Assembly (NCBI GenBank): GCA_023461495.1
Contig: JAEYLA010000183.1
Coordinates: 1-6,150 of the forward strand
Source of the DNA: Bacillota bacterium
GTDB lineage: Bacteria; Bacillota; Clostridia; Christensenellales; CAG-138
Length of the DNA: 6,150 nucleotides
Reading direction: 5' to 3'
Below, piece after piece: positions 3,463 through 6,150 of the stretch (positions are counted from its first letter, which is position 1; each line of letters begins with the position of its first letter). Below the pieces are notes generated by a model. It was given only the letters and a program-made list of their open reading frames with translations, did no database searches and was not told where the DNA came from. Made by a program: the position numbers and the translations under genes.

Positions 3463-5949
3463 TTGGCAAAGAGAAGGCCTAAAAAGCGCAAGGAGGCAGA
3501 GCAATCGCGCCGGGAAATCTGGGGCGTGGTGCTCGCTGCAATCGGCGTTTTTCTCGGCGCTTGCATCTATTTTGGACAGGCCGGTATCATTGGGGACGCC
3601 ATCCGGTCCGTTTCCTATGGGCTGGGCGGCCTGTTTGCGTACGCCCTGCCGCCCGTATGCGTCATCGGCGGCATCGCATTGATCGCCGTGGCGGATCAAA
3701 AGCCGAGAAAGGGCCGCACTGCACTTGTGTTCACCGGCATCTGGTTTGCGCTTGCCCTGTTGCATGTGATCGCACGGCCCATATTGGGGGAGACTTCCTT
3801 CCTCCTTTATGTAAGGGACGCTTATGTCTATGGAACGGCGCAGCTTTCGGGCGGCGGCGCTTTAGGCGCAATGCTGTCCTACCTGCTGCTGCTCTTAACC
3901 GGCGAAGCGGGCTCCTATATTTTCCTGATCGCGGGCATTTTGATCATCGTCCTGCTTGTCACAAGCATTTCGCTGCGCAAGACCGGGCAGCAGGTATCCG
4001 CCAAAATGAAAGAAGGCATCCAGCAGGTGGCGCAGGCGCGCGCAGCGCGGCGCGATCTTTACACCGCGACCATCGATGAAGAAGAAATGCTCCCCGCTCC
4101 CCGCGCACGCAAGCCCGCCCGCAGGCGCACGCAGCAGAAGGAAGACGGGTTGAGTTTTATGCCCATAGAGGGGCCGCTGCAAAAAAAAGCGGCGGTTCCC
4201 GAAATAGAAGAGGCGGAAGACCCGTTTATCCCGCCCATAATGCCGGTTGCCCCTGTGTCCATTCCGCAGCCGCCGCCCATATTCATGGAAACGGAACCGG
4301 ATATGGAGGATTTTCCGCCGTTTGAGCCGGATGATTTTGCGGCGACGCCGTTGCGCTCCCCCAAAAAGCCCATGCCGGAGCCGCTGCCCTTCTCCCCTTC
4401 CGCACCGCCGCCCGTGCAGGTAAAGCTGAACATGGAGACGGAGCAGAAGATAGCGCCGCCCATAGCCCCGCTGCCGCACGAACAGGCCCTGCCGTATGTG
4501 CCGCCCTCCTTCAGCCTGTTGAACCCCTCCCCTCCAAGCTATGCGCGCAGCAATGAATCGCCCGCGGAAAAGGGCAAGCTTCTGGTGAATACGCTTGCAA
4601 GCTTCAATGTTTCAGCAAGGGTGGTCAACATCAGCGTCGGCCCCGTCATCACGCGCTTTGAGCTTGCGCCCGCGCCCGGCGTGCGCGTCAACCGCATCAC
4701 CGCGCTTTCGGACGATATTGCGCTGGCGCTTGCAGCGCCCCGCGTGCGCATTGAAGCGCCCATCCCCGGGAAGGCCGCCGTAGGTATCGAAGTGCCGAAT
4801 AAGGATACCGTAACAGTGGTGCTGCGGGATGTGGTGGACAGCAAGGAGTTTGCTGCGGCAAAGTCCCCCATCACGCTTGCCTTAGGCAAGGACATCGCCG
4901 GAAAGGTGATTGTTGCCGACCTTGCGAAGATGCCGCATCTTCTGATTGCGGGCGCAACAGGTTCGGGCAAAAGCGTATGCATCAACGACATCATCATTTC
5001 CCTCATCTATAAATGCGCGCCTTCCGATCTCCAGCTGATCCTGGTCGATCCCAAGGTGGTGGAACTTTCCGCATTCGGCATCCTGCCGCACCTGAAGGTA
5101 CCCGTCGTCACCGACCCCAAGAAGGCCGCGGGCGCAATCGCGGGCGGTGTCAGGGAAATGACGGAGCGCTACAAGCGCTTTGCAAAGGTCGGCGCGCGCG
5201 ATCTGGAGCGGTATAATGAACTCCAGAAGGACCCCAAAGAAAAGCTTCCGAAGCTCGTCATCATCATAGACGAACTTGCGGATTTGATGATGGTCGCCCC
5301 GGATACGGTGGAAGACAGCATCTGCCGCATCGCGCAGCTCGGGCGCGCGGCGGGCATCCATTTAATTGTTGCCACCCAGCGTCCCTCGGCGGACGTCATT
5401 ACGGGCCTTATCAAAGCAAACATCCCTTCGCGCATCGCGTTTGCGGTTTCCTCAGCTATCGACTCGCGCATCATACTCGACTCCGGCGGCGCTGAAAAGC
5501 TGTTGGGCCGCGGCGATATGCTCTTCCACCCCAATGGCGCCGGCAAGGCCGTGCGCGTGCAGGGCGCGTATGTTTCGGATGAAGAGGTGGAGCGGATCGT
5601 ACAATACTTCAAGTCCCAGGCGCTTACGCCTGAATTCGACGAGCAGTTAATTGAGGAAATGGATGTAGCGGAAGGTTCCGGCGCACAGGGCAACGGCAAG
5701 CAGGAAGATGAACTCTTGGGAGAGGCTGTGCGCATCGTATTGGACAGCGGGCAGGCTTCCATCTCCATGATCCAGCGGCGGCTGCGCGTAGGCTACGCCC
5801 GCGCCGCAAGATTGATCGACATTATGGAACAACACGGCTATGTCAGCGGCTTTGACGGCGCAAAACCAAGGAAGCTTCTGATCACCCGCACGCAGTATGA
5901 ACAACTATTCGGCAACCAGCCCGACACAAGTGAGGATATGGATGAGTGA
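3463..5949 (+). CDS. ftsK: DNA translocase FtsK/SpoIIIE
   Basis: FtsK is a hexameric, membrane-anchored ATPase that pumps double-stranded DNA through the division septum and clears chromosome dimers or trapped DNA. The 828-residue product from the TTG start shows the full layout. A basic tail (1-20) is followed by hydrophobic helices to about residue 170 (near 19-37, 52-76, 86-103 and 133-170). A Pro/Glu-rich linker of about 170 residues follows. The alpha domain starts near 370 (GKLLVNTLASFNVSARVVNISVGP). The RecA-like motor has Walker A GATGSGKS at 497-504, LVDPKVVELS at 527-536, Walker B LVIIIDELADLM at 598-609 and ATQRPSADVITGLIKANIPSRIAF at 637-660. The C-terminal gamma winged helix (about 748-813) has SMIQRRLRVGYARAARLIDIME, the DNA-orienting module. 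Catalytic motifs are intact and length is normal. The stop overlaps the rimO start by 8 nt, so the two are translationally coupled. Whether the organism uses it at vegetative division, sporulation or both cannot be told here. Confidence 0.97.
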   Translation: MAKRRPKKRKEAEQSRREIWGVVLAAIGVFLGACIYFGQAGIIGDAIRSVSYGLGGLFAYALPPVCVIGGIALIAVADQKPRKGRTALVFTGIWFALALLHVIARPILGETSFLLYVRDAYVYGTAQLSGGGALGAMLSYLLLLLTGEAGSYIFLIAGILIIVLLVTSISLRKTGQQVSAKMKEGIQQVAQARAARRDLYTATIDEEEMLPAPRARKPARRRTQQKEDGLSFMPIEGPLQKKAAVPEIEEAEDPFIPPIMPVAPVSIPQPPPIFMETEPDMEDFPPFEPDDFAATPLRSPKKPMPEPLPFSPSAPPPVQVKLNMETEQKIAPPIAPLPHEQALPYVPPSFSLLNPSPPSYARSNESPAEKGKLLVNTLASFNVSARVVNISVGPVITRFELAPAPGVRVNRITALSDDIALALAAPRVRIEAPIPGKAAVGIEVPNKDTVTVVLRDVVDSKEFAAAKSPITLALGKDIAGKVIVADLAKMPHLLIAGATGSGKSVCINDIIISLIYKCAPSDLQLILVDPKVVELSAFGILPHLKVPVVTDPKKAAGAIAGGVREMTERYKRFAKVGARDLERYNELQKDPKEKLPKLVIIIDELADLMMVAPDTVEDSICRIAQLGRAAGIHLIVATQRPSADVITGLIKANIPSRIAFAVSSAIDSRIILDSGGAEKLLGRGDMLFHPNGAGKAVRVQGAYVSDEEVERIVQYFKSQALTPEFDEQLIEEMDVAEGSGAQGNGKQEDELLGEAVRIVLDSGQASISMIQRRLRVGYARAARLIDIMEQHGYVSGFDGAKPRKLLITRTQYEQLFGNQPDTSEDMDE

Positions 5950-6150
5950 CATCGGCGTTATCTCTTTAGGCTGCTCCAAGAACCGCGTGGATACCGAGCG
6001 GATGCTCGGCATCTTGGAAAGCGCGGGCCACCGCATTGTAAACGAACCGGAAAAAGCGGAGGTGCTCATTGTAAATACCTGCGGCTTTATCGAACCCGCC
6101 AAGCAAGAAAGCATCAACACCATATTGGAAATGGCGGCCTACAAAAAGAA
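5942..6150 (+). CDS. rimO: 30S ribosomal protein S12 methylthiotransferase RimO (5' part, cut by window end)
   Basis: RimO is a radical-SAM, two-cluster enzyme that adds a methylthio group to a conserved aspartate of ribosomal protein S12. Only the first 69 codons are present, covering part of the N-terminal methylthiotransferase (UPF0004) domain. ISLGCSKNRVDTE (7-19) and VNTCGFIEPAKQESI (44-58) supply the first two cluster cysteines, Cys11 and Cys47. The third cysteine and the radical-SAM CxxxCxxC lie beyond the window. KNRVDTE and NTCGFI..A..ES fit RimO better than the related tRNA enzymes MiaB and MtaB. ATG5942 is preceded by GAGG (5932-5935) with a 6-nt gap, inside the end of ftsK. The ORFs overlap 8 nt in different frames. 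In Clostridia ftsK, rimO, pgsA, cinA and recA often follow one another, which predicts pgsA next downstream. Confidence 0.93.
   Translation, partial: MSDIGVISLGCSKNRVDTERMLGILESAGHRIVNEPEKAEVLIVNTCGFIEPAKQESINTILEMAAYKK

Noticed and set aside
3402..3470. Out-of-frame upstream ORF in the ftsK leader starting ATG 3402
   Set aside because: It has no ribosome site and overlaps the ftsK start in another frame, with no leader-peptide features.
5169..5768. Long minus-strand ORF opposite ftsK (199 codons), with others at 4882-5361, 4539-5006 and 3895-4479
   Set aside because: They lie wholly antisense to the conserved ftsK frame, have low-complexity Ser- or Arg-rich translations and show no ribosome sites; they are shadows of a GC-rich gene.
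1..6150. CRISPR array, insertion sequence, phage or defence system
   Set aside because: There are no regularly spaced repeats and no transposase, integrase or nuclease genes; every sizeable ORF on a credible strand belongs to a common bacterial family.

Overview
The window looks like chromosomal core DNA from a fairly GC-rich member of the Bacillota, probably a clostridial lineage. The reasons are strong AGGAGG-type ribosome binding sites, use of TTG and GTG starts, a FtsK/SpoIIIE translocase translationally coupled to rimO, and protein sequences of firmicute type. This placement is inference; no rRNA or species-specific marker is present.

Layout. Positions 1-67 hold what may be the last codons of an upstream gene. 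Then come two plus-strand genes: a RimJ/RimL-type GNAT acetyltransferase (72-623) and a standalone EAL-domain protein (691-1473). The EAL protein keeps most metal- and substrate-binding residues but has lost the second Asp and the loop-6 motif. A perfect 18-bp hairpin with T-tracts (1506-1547) separates it from the convergent minus-strand gene for a SulP anion transporter with a C-terminal STAS domain (1554-3185).

A 277-nt divergent control region (3186-3462) follows. It holds a near-consensus promoter for sulP on the minus strand and one for ftsK on the plus strand. It also holds an 8-bp-arm dyad, a triplet of TGTTT(C/G) direct repeats at helical spacing, and an exact 12-bp motif (AAAGTGTGCAAA) placed once in each divergent leader in inverted orientation. 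The plus strand then encodes FtsK (3463-5949), which overlaps by 8 nt the start of rimO (5942 to the window end).

Function. FtsK (chromosome translocation at division) and RimO (methylthiolation of ribosomal protein S12) form a housekeeping operon whose clostridial continuation is usually pgsA-cinA-recA. SulP has its own promoter, and the GNAT and EAL genes have no obvious functional tie to it. I see no mobile element, CRISPR array, RNA gene or defence cassette and no clear undescribed multi-gene system. The most interesting items are the shared 12-bp motif between sulP and ftsK and the degenerate EAL protein.
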